This document shows positions 28,533-37,924 of a stretch of DNA of 64,000 nt, piece after piece. Source of the DNA: Pseudomonas putida (GTDB lineage Bacteria > Pseudomonadota > Gammaproteobacteria > Pseudomonadales > Pseudomonadaceae); assembly GCF_028682475.1 (NCBI RefSeq), contig NZ_JANHLE010000001.1, positions 124,001 through 188,000 on the forward strand, given 5' to 3'. The position numbers and the translations under genes were made by a program. The stretch's first letter is position 1, and each line of letters opens with the position of its first letter. The notes beneath the pieces were generated by a model. It had not been told where the DNA came from, did not search any database, and saw only the letters and a program-made list of their open reading frames with translations.

Positions 28533-29900
28533 GTGATCGAGTCCCTCAACCACCTCCCCCGCCCGTCCACCGACAATGCCGACCTGGCCGAGCAGTTCAG
28601 CGACCTGGCCCCACCGCTGAACGCCCGTCAGGCCGCCGTCGAAGCCGCACGCTGCCTGTACTGCTACGACGCCCCGTGCGTCAACGCCTGCCCCAGCGAC
28701 ATCGACATCCCCTCGTTCATCCGCAACATCCACCAGGAAAACGTCCAGGGCGCGGCAGAGAAAATCCTCTCGGCCAACATCCTCGGCGGCAGTTGCGCAC
28801 GGGTCTGCCCGACCGAAATCCTCTGCCAGCAAGCCTGCGTGCGCAACCATCACCAGGAGTGTGCTCCGGTCCTCATCGGCCTGCTGCAGCGTTACGCCCT
28901 AGACCACGCAGAGTTCAAAGAACACCCCTTCCAGCGCGCCGCCAGCACTGGCAAGCGCATTGCCGTGGTCGGCGCCGGGCCTGCAGGGCTGTCCTGTGCC
29001 CACCGCCTGGCCTGGCACGGCCACGACGTGGTGATTTTCGAAGCCCGGCCCAAGGCCGGCGGTCTGAACGAATACGGGATCGCCAAGTACAAGGTGGTCG
29101 ACGATTTCGCCCAGCGCGAAGTGGACTTCGTGATGCAAATCGGCGGTATCGAGATCCGCCATGGCCAGGTGCTGGGCGACAACCTCAGCCTGGCCGAGCT
29201 GCAACAGCAGTTCGATGCGGTATTCCTCGGCCTTGGCCTGAACGCCAGCCGCCAACTGGGCCTGGCCGACGAAAGCGCCCCCGGCATGCTCGCTGCCACC
29301 GAGTACATCCGTGAACTGCGCCAAGCCAGCGACCTGAGCACCCTGCCCGTGGCAGACCGCTGCATCGTCCTCGGCGCGGGCAATACTGCCATCGACATGG
29401 CCGTGCAGATGGCCCGCCTCGGCGCTCGCGACGTCAACCTGGTGTACCGCCGCGGTTGCGAGGACATGGGCGCCACCGAGCATGAACAGCACATCGCCAA
29501 GGAGAACCAGGTGCGCCTGCTGACCTGGGCCCGGCCTGAGCAGGTGCTGCTCGACGATCAGGGCCGGGTACGCGGCATGCGCTTTGCCCGCACGCAGATG
29601 GTCGACGGCCGCCTGCAGGCCACGGGAGAAACCTTCGAACTGGCCGCCGATGCGATCTTCAAAGCCATCGGCCAGGCCTTTGACAATCAGGCGCTGAGTG
29701 ACAGCAGCGCACAGACCCTGGCCCGTGATGGCGAGCGCATTCGCGTCGATGAACACATGCGCACCAACCTGCCCGGCGTATACGCCGGCGGCGACTGTAC
29801 CCACCTGGGCCAGGACCTCACCGTCCAGGCCGTGCAGCACGGCAAGCTGGCCGCCGAGGCCATGCATGCGCACCTGATGCTCAATGAGGAGGCTGCATAA
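28533..29900 (+). CDS. pydX: Dihydropyrimidine dehydrogenase (NAD+), NAD/FAD-binding subunit
   Basis: A 455-residue PreT/PydX homologue. The N-terminal domain holds two [4Fe-4S] clusters (CLYCYDAPCVNACP and CARVCPTEILCQQACV), followed by FAD-binding VVGAGPAGLSCAHRLAWHG and NAD-binding VLGAGNTAIDMAVQMARLG, as in glutamate synthase small subunits. The GTG start at 28533 is preceded by GAGGAAA. An upstream frame into the REP element is not translated. It transfers electrons between NADH and PydA in the reduction of uracil or thymine. Its stop and the pydA start share one base (TAATG). Confidence 0.94.
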   Translation: MIESLNHLPRPSTDNADLAEQFSDLAPPLNARQAAVEAARCLYCYDAPCVNACPSDIDIPSFIRNIHQENVQGAAEKILSANILGGSCARVCPTEILCQQACVRNHHQECAPVLIGLLQRYALDHAEFKEHPFQRAASTGKRIAVVGAGPAGLSCAHRLAWHGHDVVIFEARPKAGGLNEYGIAKYKVVDDFAQREVDFVMQIGGIEIRHGQVLGDNLSLAELQQQFDAVFLGLGLNASRQLGLADESAPGMLAATEYIRELRQASDLSTLPVADRCIVLGAGNTAIDMAVQMARLGARDVNLVYRRGCEDMGATEHEQHIAKENQVRLLTWARPEQVLLDDQGRVRGMRFARTQMVDGRLQATGETFELAADAIFKAIGQAFDNQALSDSSAQTLARDGERIRVDEHMRTNLPGVYAGGDCTHLGQDLTVQAVQHGKLAAEAMHAHLMLNEEAA

Positions 29901-31174
29901 TGGCTGACCTGTCGATCGAATTCGCTGGCATCAAAGCGCCCAATCCATTCTGGCTGGCCTCGGCGCCGCCCACCGACAAAGCCTACAACGTGGTCCGCGC
30001 CTTCCAGGCCGGCTGGGGCGGCGTGGTCTGGAAAACCCTCGGCGAAGACCCGGCCGCGGTCAACGTGTCGTCGCGCTACTCGGCCCACTACGGGGTCAAC
30101 CGCGAGGTCATGGGCATCAACAACATCGAGCTGATCACCGACCGCTCGCTGGAAATCAACCTGCGTGAAATCACCCAGGTGAAAAAGGACTGGCCCGACC
30201 GCGCACTGATCGTGTCGCTGATGGTGCCCTGCGTCGAGGAGTCGTGGAAAGCCATCCTGCCGCTGGTGGAAGCCACCGGCGCCGACGGTATCGAACTGAA
30301 CTTCGGTTGCCCCCACGGCATGCCCGAACGCGGCATGGGCGCGGCAGTGGGTCAGGTGCCGGAGTATGTCGAACAGGTGACCCGCTGGTGCAAGACCCAT
30401 TGCTCATTGCCGGTGATCGTCAAACTCACTCCCAACATCACCGACATCCGCCAGTCCGCGCGCGCCGCTCATCGTGGCGGCGCCGACGCGGTGTCGCTGA
30501 TCAACACCATCAACTCGATTACCAGCGTCGACCTCGAACGCATGGTCGCCCTGCCGATTGTCGGCGACATGAGCACCCACGGCGGCTACTGCGGCTCGGC
30601 GGTCAAACCGATTGCCTTGAACATGGTCGCCGAAATCGCCCGCGACCCGGCCACTCGCGGCCTGCCGATCAGCGGCATCGGTGGCATCGGCAGCTGGCGT
30701 GACGCCGCCGAGTTCATCGCCCTGGGCTGCGGTGCCGTGCAGGTTTGTACAGCGGCGATGCTGCATGGCTTTCGCATCGTCGACGACATGAAAGACGGTC
30801 TCTCGCGCTGGATGGACAGTCAGGGCTACCGCAGCCTGCAGGACTTCAGCGGCCGCGCTGTGGCCCACACCACCGACTGGAAGTACCTGGACATCAACTA
30901 CCAGGTCATCGCCAACATCGATCAGGACGCCTGCATCGGTTGCGGACGTTGCCATATTGCCTGCGAAGACACCTCGCACCAGGCCATCGCCAGCCTCAAG
31001 CAGGCCGATGGCAGCCACCGCTACGAGGTGATCGACGCCGAGTGCGTGGGCTGCAACCTGTGCCAGATCACCTGCCCGGTGCAGGACTGTATCGAGATGG
31101 TGGCGCAGGACACCGGCAAACCCTTCCTCGACTGGCAGCATGACCCGCGCAACCCCTACCGCGAAGCCTCCTGA
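29900..31174 (+). CDS. pydA: Dihydropyrimidine dehydrogenase (NAD+), FMN catalytic subunit
   Basis: A 424-residue PreA/PydA homologue. Residues ~1-310 form the FMN-binding barrel of class 2-like dihydroorotate dehydrogenases, with the substrate/FMN-lid segment IELNFGCPHGMPERGMGAAV, the VKLTPNITDI strand and GIGGIGSWRDA. The C-terminal ~100 residues hold two [4Fe-4S] clusters (CIGCGRCHIAC ... CVGCNLCQITC). With PydX it reduces uracil or thymine to the dihydro form for HydA. It is translationally coupled to pydX. A perfect hairpin (31185-31225) closes the operon. Confidence 0.95.
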   Translation: MADLSIEFAGIKAPNPFWLASAPPTDKAYNVVRAFQAGWGGVVWKTLGEDPAAVNVSSRYSAHYGVNREVMGINNIELITDRSLEINLREITQVKKDWPDRALIVSLMVPCVEESWKAILPLVEATGADGIELNFGCPHGMPERGMGAAVGQVPEYVEQVTRWCKTHCSLPVIVKLTPNITDIRQSARAAHRGGADAVSLINTINSITSVDLERMVALPIVGDMSTHGGYCGSAVKPIALNMVAEIARDPATRGLPISGIGGIGSWRDAAEFIALGCGAVQVCTAAMLHGFRIVDDMKDGLSRWMDSQGYRSLQDFSGRAVAHTTDWKYLDINYQVIANIDQDACIGCGRCHIACEDTSHQAIASLKQADGSHRYEVIDAECVGCNLCQITCPVQDCIEMVAQDTGKPFLDWQHDPRNPYREAS

Positions 31175-31184
31175 GACGCGGCCA

Positions 31185-31225
31185 CAAACAACGAGGGAGG
31201 ATCAGTGATCCTCCCTCGTTGTTTG
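31185..31225. terminator. Bidirectional terminator-like hairpin after pydA
   Basis: A 20-bp perfect inverted repeat (CAAACAACGAGGGAGGATCA and its complement) around a single central base, between the convergent ends of pydA and a LysE-type gene. The AAACAA/TTGTTT ends give a U-rich tail in both directions. Confidence 0.9.
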
Positions 31226-31228
31226 CAC

Positions 31229-31858
31229 TCAGTGCATATCGTTGCGTCGATACAGGCTCAAGCCCACCGCCAACGCCGCCAGCATCCCGGCACAGCTGCG
31301 GTTGATCCATTGCATGGTGCGCGCCGAAAACCGCCGCATGGCATGTCGCCCACCATAGGCGTAGACCGCCATCATTACCCCGTCGAGGGCAGCGCTGGTG
31401 ATCGCCAGCACCAGGTACTGTTCGGCCACCGGCTGATCGGGGCGGATGAACTGAGGCAGGAATGCCGAGAAAAACAGCAGCCCCTTGGGATTGGACAGGC
31501 CGACGAACAGCGCCCGCAGAAAGGCTGAGCGACCACTGGCGCCGGCATTCATCGGCACCCGCTCCAGGGCATTGCTCGGTGCGCGCCAGAGCACCCAGGC
31601 CAGATACAGCAGGTAAACCGCCCCGACCCATTTGACCAGGCTGAACAACTGCTCGGAAGCCTGCAACAAGGCGCCCAGGCCACAGCCTACGGCAGCGATC
31701 AGCAGCAAGTCGGAGAGCATCGCCCCGGCCATGCCGAAGCCGGCCACGCGCATGCCGTGAGTGGCACCGTTATTGAGCGCCAGGAGCATGGCTGGACCGG
31801 GAGTGATCATCACCGCACCGGCGGCGATGATGTAGAGCAACAGTGTGGAGGCGTCCAT
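31229..31858 (-). CDS. LysE/RhtB-family exporter
   Basis: A 209-residue transporter starting MDASTLLLYIIAAGAVMITPGPAMLLALNNG, with TPGPAML as the family signature. The central GLSNPKGLLFFSAFLPQFIRP matches the NPK motif, and about six membrane helices are predicted. It probably exports an amino acid. There is no adjacent dedicated regulator, and it lies between pydA and a DUF2784 gene. Its substrate could be related to beta-alanine overflow, but nothing in the sequence says so. Confidence 0.9.
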   Translation of the reverse strand: MDASTLLLYIIAAGAVMITPGPAMLLALNNGATHGMRVAGFGMAGAMLSDLLLIAAVGCGLGALLQASEQLFSLVKWVGAVYLLYLAWVLWRAPSNALERVPMNAGASGRSAFLRALFVGLSNPKGLLFFSAFLPQFIRPDQPVAEQYLVLAITSAALDGVMMAVYAYGGRHAMRRFSARTMQWINRSCAGMLAALAVGLSLYRRNDMH

Positions 31859-31999
31859 GGCGGATTCCGCAGACAGAAAGGCGCCAGCATGCCTGTTCGA
31901 TGCGCTCAGGACAACGCCTGTGATCAGGCGGCAACGACCCTCGGCGGTTTGCCTCTATGATGGTGCGTACAAGGAATATTGACCTCGAGGAAGCCACAC

Positions 32000-32377
32000 A
32001 TGCTGTACCGCCTGAGCGCCGATGGTCTGGTGCTGTTTCACCTGTTGTTCATTCTGTTCGTGCTGTTCGGCGGCTTGCTGGTGCTCAAGTGGCGCGGGGT
32101 CCTGTGGTGGCACCTGCCGGCAGTGTGCTGGGGCATCGCGGTGGAGTTCTTTCATCTGTTCTGCCCGCTCACCGACTGGGAGAACCACTTGCGTCAGGCA
32201 GCCGGCCAGGCCGGTTACGAGGGCGGTTTCATCGAGCATTACATTCTGCCGGTCATCTACCCGGCGGGGCTGACGCCGGGTATACAGGTGCTGCTGGGCT
32301 CGGTGGTGGTGGTGGTCAATGCCCTGGTTTACCTGCAGGTGATCCGCCAGTGGCCACGCAGGCAGCCCAGCCGTTGA
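32000..32377 (+). CDS. DUF2784-family membrane protein
   Basis: A 125-residue protein with three to four hydrophobic helices. The segments HLLFILFVLFGGLLVLKWRG, CWGIAVEFFHLFCPLTDWEN and GFIEHYILPVIYP are characteristic of DUF2784, a small bacterial membrane family without known function. The start at 32000 has an upstream CGAGGAA; a start 7 codons earlier is possible. It sits between a LysE-type exporter and tam. Confidence 0.85.
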   Translation: MLYRLSADGLVLFHLLFILFVLFGGLLVLKWRGVLWWHLPAVCWGIAVEFFHLFCPLTDWENHLRQAAGQAGYEGGFIEHYILPVIYPAGLTPGIQVLLGSVVVVVNALVYLQVIRQWPRRQPSR

Positions 32378-32386
32378 AGTCTGCCT

Positions 32387-33151
32387 TCAGCGCGTGGCGA
32401 CAATGAACAACCGCGGGAATGGCAACAGCACCTTGCCGTCGGCCGCTGCCGGGTAGTCTTTCTCCATGGCGTGCAGGTAATCCGTGAGGAAGCCCTGCTG
32501 TTCATCGCCGTCCAGTGCCGCCAGGTACGGACGCAAGGCCGAGCCCTTGAACCACTCCACTACCGCCTGTGCCCCGCCCGCCAACGGATGGTAATAGGTG
32601 GTGCGCCACACTTCGACCTGGCGGCAATGGGGGCTGAGGATGTCGTAGTACTCAACGGCGGTAAGTCGTGGCGGGTGCTTGATTGCAGCGATCTTGTCAG
32701 CCCAGGAGCCGTGGCTGGCAATCTCGCGGGCGCGGCGATGGGCCGGTTCGTCGAGGTTGTCCGGGGTCTGGATCGCCAGGCTGCCGCCCGCGGTCAGTTG
32801 CCTGACCAGGTGCGGGTACAACCCGGCATGATCGGGCAGCCACTGCAGCGAAGCGTTGGCGAGGATCACGTCGACGCCATGGGGCGCCGTCCAGCTGGCA
32901 ATGTCGCCCAAGGCAAAGTCGATAGTTGGCAGGCGCTGGCGTGCAGCCCGGATCATGTCCTCGGAGCTGTCGATGCCACTGACTGCTGCCGCCGGATAAC
33001 GCTCGGCCAGTACCTGGGTCGAATTGCCCGGGCCGCAGCCCAGATCGACGGCCGTGCGGATATTCTGCTGTGGCAATGCCGCCACCAGGTCGCGCACCGG
33101 CCGGGTGCGCTCGTTTTCGAAGGTGCTGTACTGCGTCGCGGACCAGCTCAT
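32387..33151 (-). CDS. tam: Trans-aconitate 2-methyltransferase
   Basis: A 254-residue SAM-dependent methyltransferase beginning MSWSATQYSTFENERTRPVR, as in E. coli Tam ([20 protein letters not shown]). The SAM-binding motif I is AVDLGCGPGNSTQVLAERYP, followed by GIDSSEDMI. Further features are the LANASLQWLPDH and IQTPDNLDEPAH segments. It methylates trans-aconitate, a spontaneous by-product of cis-aconitate that inhibits aconitase, and so removes it. The upstream 14 codons in frame are not needed. Confidence 0.9.
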   Translation of the reverse strand: MSWSATQYSTFENERTRPVRDLVAALPQQNIRTAVDLGCGPGNSTQVLAERYPAAAVSGIDSSEDMIRAARQRLPTIDFALGDIASWTAPHGVDVILANASLQWLPDHAGLYPHLVRQLTAGGSLAIQTPDNLDEPAHRRAREIASHGSWADKIAAIKHPPRLTAVEYYDILSPHCRQVEVWRTTYYHPLAGGAQAVVEWFKGSALRPYLAALDGDEQQGFLTDYLHAMEKDYPAAADGKVLLPFPRLFIVATR

Positions 33152-33274
33152 TGTTGAGTCCTTGTTCGTCAGTGAAAAGTCGCAAGCAAGCATAGAATGC
33201 CCGGCACAATTCGCCTATTGCCTCCTGCTTGCCGTTAACATGAGCGCCATCAGTCCACCTGCCGGAAGCCTGCC

Positions 33275-33754
33275 ATGACCTTGCACATCCGCCCTGCCCA
33301 CCGCGACGACGCGGCCCAGATTCTTGCCTTCATCACCGAGCTTGCCGATTACGAACGCGCCCGCCACGAAGTGATCGCCAGTGTCGCCGACATCGAACGC
33401 ACCCTGTTCGACGACGGCGCCAAGGCCCTGAGCCTGATCTGCGAGCGTGACGGTAAAGCCATCGGCTACGCGGTGTACTTCTACAGTTACTCGACCTGGC
33501 TGGGACGCAACGGCATCTACCTCGAAGACCTGTACATCACCCCCGACCAACGTGGCGGCGGCGCGGGTAAACAGCTGCTCCGGCATATCGCCATCGAGGC
33601 TTGCGAGAACGGCTGCGGCCGCCTGGAGTGGAGCGTGCTGGACTGGAACGAGCCGGCGATTCAGTTCTACCGCTCGCTGGGTGCCCAGCCGCAGGACGAG
33701 TGGGTGCGCTATCGCCTGGAAGGTGACGGCTTGAAGGCATTTGCCCAACAGTAA
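33275..33754 (+). CDS. GNAT-family N-acetyltransferase
   Basis: A 159-residue acetyltransferase with the A motif (YLEDLYITPDQRGGGAGKQLL) binding acetyl-CoA and the B motif LEWSVLDWNEPAIQFYRSLGA. The family resembles the diamine/thialysine N-epsilon-acetyltransferases. Its specific substrate is not determinable. It is divergent from tam with ~120 bp between starts, and a paired REP follows the stop. Confidence 0.9.
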   Translation: MTLHIRPAHRDDAAQILAFITELADYERARHEVIASVADIERTLFDDGAKALSLICERDGKAIGYAVYFYSYSTWLGRNGIYLEDLYITPDQRGGGAGKQLLRHIAIEACENGCGRLEWSVLDWNEPAIQFYRSLGAQPQDEWVRYRLEGDGLKAFAQQ

Positions 33755-33760
33755 TCCGTG

Positions 33761-33830
33761 GTGGGAGCGGGCTTGCCCCGCGATGCGATGTGACTGTCAG
33801 CCCGCAATCGCGGGGCAAGCCCGCTCCCAC
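33761..33830. repeat. Paired REP element, inner ends conserved
   Basis: Arms are GTGGGAGCGGGCTTGCCCCG (33761-) and its complement at the right (to 33830). The ends are arranged opposite to the 5292, 19000 and 28431 copies: the GTGGG end is outermost. It lies between the convergent acetyltransferase gene and the TetR gene. Confidence 0.92.
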
Positions 33831-33851
33831 AGTATGCCCCCGACACTGGCC

Positions 33852-34484
33852 TTATGGCTCCAGACCGATCCCGCGCAAGATCACACTGGTCACCGTCTGC
33901 ACTGCCCGCTCGAACTGCAGGTCGGTGAGCGGCTGGTGGTCGTTGAGCAAGCCAACCTGGTGACTGAAGTCGGCATAGTGCTGGGTCGACGCCCAGATCA
34001 TGTACAGCAACCCCGAGGGTTCCACCGCGAGGATGCGGCCATCGTCGATCCACTGACGGATCTTCGCTTCCTTCATCTTGGCCCAGTCGTACAGCGGGTC
34101 GTCCAGCGCCGCGCCGAGGTTGGGCGCGCCATGGATGATCTCGTTGGCCCAGACCTTGGAGCCATAGGGACGGGTGCGCGAATGGTTCATCTTGGCGCGG
34201 ATGTAGCTGCTCAGCACGATGCGCGGATCGTCGTAAAGTTCGAAGCACAAGGCATCCTGCTTCCATACTTCAAGCAGACCGAACAACACCGCCTGGTACA
34301 GCTCGGCCTTGGTGCTGAAGTAATAGTGCACATTGCTGCGCGGCAACTGCGCCGCCTCGGCGATGTCGGCCATGGCAGTGCCAGCGTAGCCCTTCTCAGC
34401 AAAGACCTGCTCGGCGGCCAGGAGGATGTTGTCGACATTGCGTTGGCGAATGCTGAGCTTGTGCTGGGTCATGACCAGGTCCAT
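33852..34484 (-). CDS. TetR-family regulator, RutR/PydR-like
   Basis: A 210-residue TetR protein. The N-terminal HTH is [20 protein letters not shown] (residues ~40-60). The ligand-binding domain carries [19 protein letters not shown], which is nearly the same segment as in E. coli RutR, the uracil-sensing repressor of pyrimidine catabolism. Starts at 34484 and 34472 are both possible, with no clear ribosome binding site for either. Its likely targets are the divergent hydA and hydC promoters 2.7-7.9 kb away, and uracil or dihydrouracil is the likely ligand. The intervening exporter, tam and GNAT genes are unrelated. Confidence 0.88.
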   Translation of the reverse strand: MDLVMTQHKLSIRQRNVDNILLAAEQVFAEKGYAGTAMADIAEAAQLPRSNVHYYFSTKAELYQAVLFGLLEVWKQDALCFELYDDPRIVLSSYIRAKMNHSRTRPYGSKVWANEIIHGAPNLGAALDDPLYDWAKMKEAKIRQWIDDGRILAVEPSGLLYMIWASTQHYADFSHQVGLLNDHQPLTDLQFERAVQTVTSVILRGIGLEP

Positions 34485-34632
34485 TGCGACTGACGCTGCA
34501 AGGCTACCACCAGGCTCTGCCGATTCGTGCGTCGGCGGCAAAAAAGTTGTGTCGGCGCAGGGATGTTTCCTGACGCACGCAGTCGCAATACTGCACGCCT
34601 CTTTTCCAGCAGCCCTTCAAAGGAGCCCTCCC

Positions 34633-35436
34633 ATGTCCATTCCCCTGCTCGGCCTCGGTACCTTTCGCCTCAAAGACCAGGTGGTGATCGACTCGGTCAG
34701 CCAGGCCCTGGAACTCGGTTACCGCGCCATCGACACTGCGCAAATCTACGGCAACGAAGCCGAAGTCGGCAACGCTGTCGCTGCCAGCGGCATCCCCCGT
34801 GGCGAGCTGTTCCTGACCAGCAAGATCTGGACCGAAAACCTCAGCGCCGACAAGCTGATCCCCAGCCTCAAGGAAAGCCTGAGCAAACTGCGCAGCGACT
34901 ACCTGGACCTGACCCTGATCCACTGGCCATCGCCCAAGGGCGCCGTCCCGGTCAGCGAGTTCATGAGCGCCCTGGCCGAAGCCCGTAACCAGGGCCTGAC
35001 CCGCCAGATCGGCGTGTCCAACTTCACCATCGATCTGCTGCGCCAGGCCATCGAGGTGGTCGGCAAAGACGCCATCGCCACCAACCAGATCGAACTGCAC
35101 CCCTACCTGCAAAACCGCAAGCTGGTCGAGTTCATGCACAGTCAGGGCGTCGCCGTGACCTCCTACATGACCCTGGGCTACGGCAAGGTACTGCAAGACC
35201 CGGTGATCCAGGCAATCGCCGGGCAGCACAACGCCACCCCGGCGCAGGTCACCCTGGCCTGGGCCATGCAGCTGGGCTATGCGGTGATCCCGTCCTCGAC
35301 CCGCCGCGAGAATCTGGCCAGCAACCTCAAGGCCCGCGAGCTCAAGCTCAGCGATGCGGACATGGCGAAAATCGCCGCACTCGACAGCGGCCTGCGCCTG
35401 ACCAGCCCGGAAAGTCTGGCACCGGCCTGGGACTAA
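34633..35436 (+). CDS. dkgB: Aldo/keto reductase, 2,5-didehydrogluconate reductase-like
   Basis: A 267-residue (beta/alpha)8 NADPH-dependent reductase. The catalytic Asp-Tyr pair is in [15 protein letters not shown], the catalytic lysine in [11 protein letters not shown], and the histidine in LTLIHWPSP. The NADPH-binding C-terminal [14 protein letters not shown] matches AKR family 5 (DkgB). The start at 34633 follows AAAGGAG at ideal spacing; an in-frame upstream start is rejected. It reduces 2,5-diketo-D-gluconate or, more generally, aldehydes such as methylglyoxal. Confidence 0.9.
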   Translation: MSIPLLGLGTFRLKDQVVIDSVSQALELGYRAIDTAQIYGNEAEVGNAVAASGIPRGELFLTSKIWTENLSADKLIPSLKESLSKLRSDYLDLTLIHWPSPKGAVPVSEFMSALAEARNQGLTRQIGVSNFTIDLLRQAIEVVGKDAIATNQIELHPYLQNRKLVEFMHSQGVAVTSYMTLGYGKVLQDPVIQAIAGQHNATPAQVTLAWAMQLGYAVIPSSTRRENLASNLKARELKLSDADMAKIAALDSGLRLTSPESLAPAWD

Positions 35437-35675
35437 CCTTGATCGCTGCAGGCCTGGGCCAGCTTCAGGTACTGCAAGGTGTGTTGCTGGCCGGCCGAGT
35501 CGAGATAGACCATGCTGGCCTGCACCACATCGCAGATCTCGGTATCAGGCTCGCTCATGGCGAGCACCCGGGCAATATCCAGCGGCATGCCGTAGTGATA
35601 CACGGCGGTTGATTCGGCGGCTTGAACACTGGCTGTCAGCAACAGCCCCAGGCCTAACAGAGTTCGCAGGTACAT
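35433..35675 (-). CDS. DUF2790-family small secreted protein
   Basis: An 80-residue protein starting [20 protein letters not shown], with a signal peptide cut near QAA-ES. The mature ~59 residues include [20 protein letters not shown] and [14 protein letters not shown], with two cysteines. The pattern is typical of DUF2790, a Pseudomonas-rich family of short periplasmic proteins of unknown function. Its stop overlaps the convergent dkgB-like gene by 4 bp. The long upstream frame to 35945 is not translated. Confidence 0.85.
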   Translation of the reverse strand: MYLRTLLGLGLLLTASVQAAESTAVYHYGMPLDIARVLAMSEPDTEICDVVQASMVYLDSAGQQHTLQYLKLAQACSDQG

Positions 35676-35840
35676 GGCGACGCTCCTGTATGCGCAAGAG
35701 GTTCGCCGACGTGCCGGAGAACCCCGACTTTTAAAGTGTGGCGCGCCTGCACCAAGACGTCGGCCGAGGGGATCAACGGCAGCTTCAGGGTAAATCGGGT
35801 AATCTCGCTGCCAGTCAACGGCGCACGGATTCACCCCAGC

Positions 35841-37271
35841 ATGGAACTTCACATCAGCCTGCAAGGCCGCAAAGGCCTGGCCGAACAGCTCTACCAGCAA
35901 TTGCGCGAGGGTATCGACAGCGGGCGCCTGGCCGCCGGCACACAATTGCCGCCAACCCGGCTGCTGGCCGAACAGCTGGGGGTGTCGCGCAAGACCGTGG
36001 CCGAAGCCTATTCGCGCCTGACCTACGACAACCTGCTCAGCGGCAAGGTCGGCAAAGGCACGTTCATTACCCCGGCCTCGACCCGGATGCCGCCCGCGGG
36101 CCCCGCCATTCCGCTGGCAAGTGCCCCGACCCTGGCCAAATGGCGCTCGCGGTCCAACCTGATGGCTGACCTGGCGCCAAGTACCTTGCGCTACGATTTC
36201 ATCGGCGGTGCGTCGAGCAAGGCCCAGTTCCCCTTCGATGACTGGCGCCGTTGCAACCAGTACGCGCTACGCCAGATCCGTCGCGGCAGCGCCCGCTATG
36301 CCGCGCATCAGGGGTTGCCGGAGCTGCGTGAAGCCATTGCCCGGCATATCGCCTTCGCCCGCGGCGTGCGTTGTCACAGTAGCGACGTACTGGTGTGCAA
36401 CGGCGCCCAGCAAGCCCTGGACCTGATCGCCCGGATCCTGATCGAGCCTGGCTGCCGGGTGGCTATGGAAGACCCTGGCTACACCCCGGCACGCCAGCTG
36501 TTCCTGTCTCAGGGCGCGCAGTTGCAGTACGTGCCCGTGGATGACCAGGGCCTGTGCGTGGAGCAGATCGCCGAAGGCACCCGGCTGATCTACGTCACAC
36601 CGTCGCACCAGTTTCCACTGGGCATGCCGATGAGTCTGGCACGGCGCCAGGCCTTGCTGGAACGCGGCGCGGCCTTGGGCGCGATCATTATCGAAGACGA
36701 CTACGACAGCGAATTCCGCTACGAAGGACGGCCTACCGATTCGCTGCAAAGCATGGATCGCCATGGCCTGGTGGCCTATGTCGGGACCTTCTCGAAAACC
36801 TTGTTACCGGAGCTGCGCCTGGGTTACGCCATCGTTCCCGAAGCCCTGCGCGAAGCCATCTGTGTCGCCAAGCAACTGAGTGACTGGCACACCCCGACCC
36901 TCAGTCAGTGGGCCCTGGCGCGCTTTATCAGCGAAGGTGCGTTGCTCAAACACATCCGCCGTGTGCATGAGGTGTATGCCGCACGGCGCGAACGGATCCT
37001 GCAGCGCTTGCACGGCGACCTGGCGCCCTGGTTCGAAGTGATTCCGGCCACCGCGGGTTATCACCTGAGTGCCCTGACCAAGGGCGACCTGGAGGTGGAG
37101 TTCCTGATCAACATGGCGCGTAAGGTCGAGGTCGGGCTGTACTCGCTGGCGCCCTTCCATGCCCAGGCGCCGGTACGTTCCGGGCTGTTGCTGGGCTTTG
37201 GCGCGATCGAACTGCTGGACATCGACCCGGCCCTCGACCGGGTGCGCGACACCCTGCAGACCCTTGGCTGA
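35841..37271 (+). CDS. MocR/PdxR-type GntR-HTH fused to PLP aminotransferase
   Basis: A 476-residue MocR regulator. The N-terminal GntR winged helix (residues ~15-75) has LPPTRLLAEQLGVSRKTVAE. The remainder is a fold-type I aminotransferase domain with the PLP lysine in YVGTFSKTLLPELRLGY and the DDYDSEFRYEGRP motif. These regulators sense pyridoxal phosphate plus an amino substrate. It is followed 102 bp downstream in the same direction by a carboxymuconolactone-decarboxylase-like gene, probably a member of its regulon. The start MELHISLQ is preferred over the in-frame upstream extension. Confidence 0.9.
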   Translation: MELHISLQGRKGLAEQLYQQLREGIDSGRLAAGTQLPPTRLLAEQLGVSRKTVAEAYSRLTYDNLLSGKVGKGTFITPASTRMPPAGPAIPLASAPTLAKWRSRSNLMADLAPSTLRYDFIGGASSKAQFPFDDWRRCNQYALRQIRRGSARYAAHQGLPELREAIARHIAFARGVRCHSSDVLVCNGAQQALDLIARILIEPGCRVAMEDPGYTPARQLFLSQGAQLQYVPVDDQGLCVEQIAEGTRLIYVTPSHQFPLGMPMSLARRQALLERGAALGAIIIEDDYDSEFRYEGRPTDSLQSMDRHGLVAYVGTFSKTLLPELRLGYAIVPEALREAICVAKQLSDWHTPTLSQWALARFISEGALLKHIRRVHEVYAARRERILQRLHGDLAPWFEVIPATAGYHLSALTKGDLEVEFLINMARKVEVGLYSLAPFHAQAPVRSGLLLGFGAIELLDIDPALDRVRDTLQTLG

Positions 37272-37373
37272 TTGGCCTCCTGAGATTTGCCGCAATTGGC
37301 TATTCGAGCCTCACCGCAGCGGCGCTAAGGTAGTGCCATCGCCGCCTGATGCGGAACTTACCGGAGAACAGAG

Positions 37374-37811
37374 ATGAGCAATCGTATCGAATGGGCCAAG
37401 CACTCGCCCGAGGCCTACAAGGCCATGGTCGGTCTGGAAATGGCCCTGGGCAAGTCGGGGCTGGAAACCTCGCTGCTGGAGCTGATCCGCTTGCGCGCAT
37501 CACAGATCAACGGCTGCGCCTACTGCGTCAACATGCACGCCAATGATGCGCGCAAGGCCGGGGAAACCGAGGCGCGCCTGCAAACCCTGAGCGTCTGGGA
37601 AGATACCGCGTTCTTCACCCCGCGTGAGCGTGCAGCCCTGGCCTGGACCGAAAGCCTGACCCGCCTGCCTGACCGCCATGCGCCGGAACACCAGTATCGC
37701 GCCCTGCTCGAACACTTCAGCGAAGCCGAAGTGGTCAACCTGACCCTGGCCATCGCTACCATCAACGCCTGGAACCGCTTCGGCGTCGGCTTTGCGATGA
37801 TCCCAAGCTGA
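37374..37811 (+). CDS. Carboxymuconolactone decarboxylase/AhpD-family protein
   Basis: A 145-residue all-helical protein with the catalytic Cys pair in INGCAYCVNMHANDARKAGE. The proton-relay histidine is two residues after the second Cys plus four (CVNMH). This is the CMD-like alkylhydroperoxidase signature, giving a thiol peroxidase or reductase activity that needs a partner. It follows a MocR-type regulator, a pairing common in Pseudomonas, and probably responds to the same signal. A ribosome binding site GGAGAACAG precedes the start. Confidence 0.9.
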   Translation: MSNRIEWAKHSPEAYKAMVGLEMALGKSGLETSLLELIRLRASQINGCAYCVNMHANDARKAGETEARLQTLSVWEDTAFFTPRERAALAWTESLTRLPDRHAPEHQYRALLEHFSEAEVVNLTLAIATINAWNRFGVGFAMIPS

Positions 37812-37828
37812 CAAGTGAGTGCCCCCCG

Positions 37829-37898
37829 GTGGGAGCGGGCTTGCCCCGCGATACGATGTGACTGCCCGATCGCAATCGCGGGGCAAGCCCGCTCCCAC
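37829..37898. repeat. Paired REP element with a third partial arm
   Basis: Arms at 37829-37852 and 37875-37898 are the GTGGG-outer type. A third truncated unit with only the CAGCCCGCTCCCACCG end follows at 37901-37916. It sits between the convergent AhpD-like and AtoE genes. Confidence 0.9.
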
Positions 37899-37924
37899 AG
37901 CAGCCCGCTCCCACCGAGTACCGA

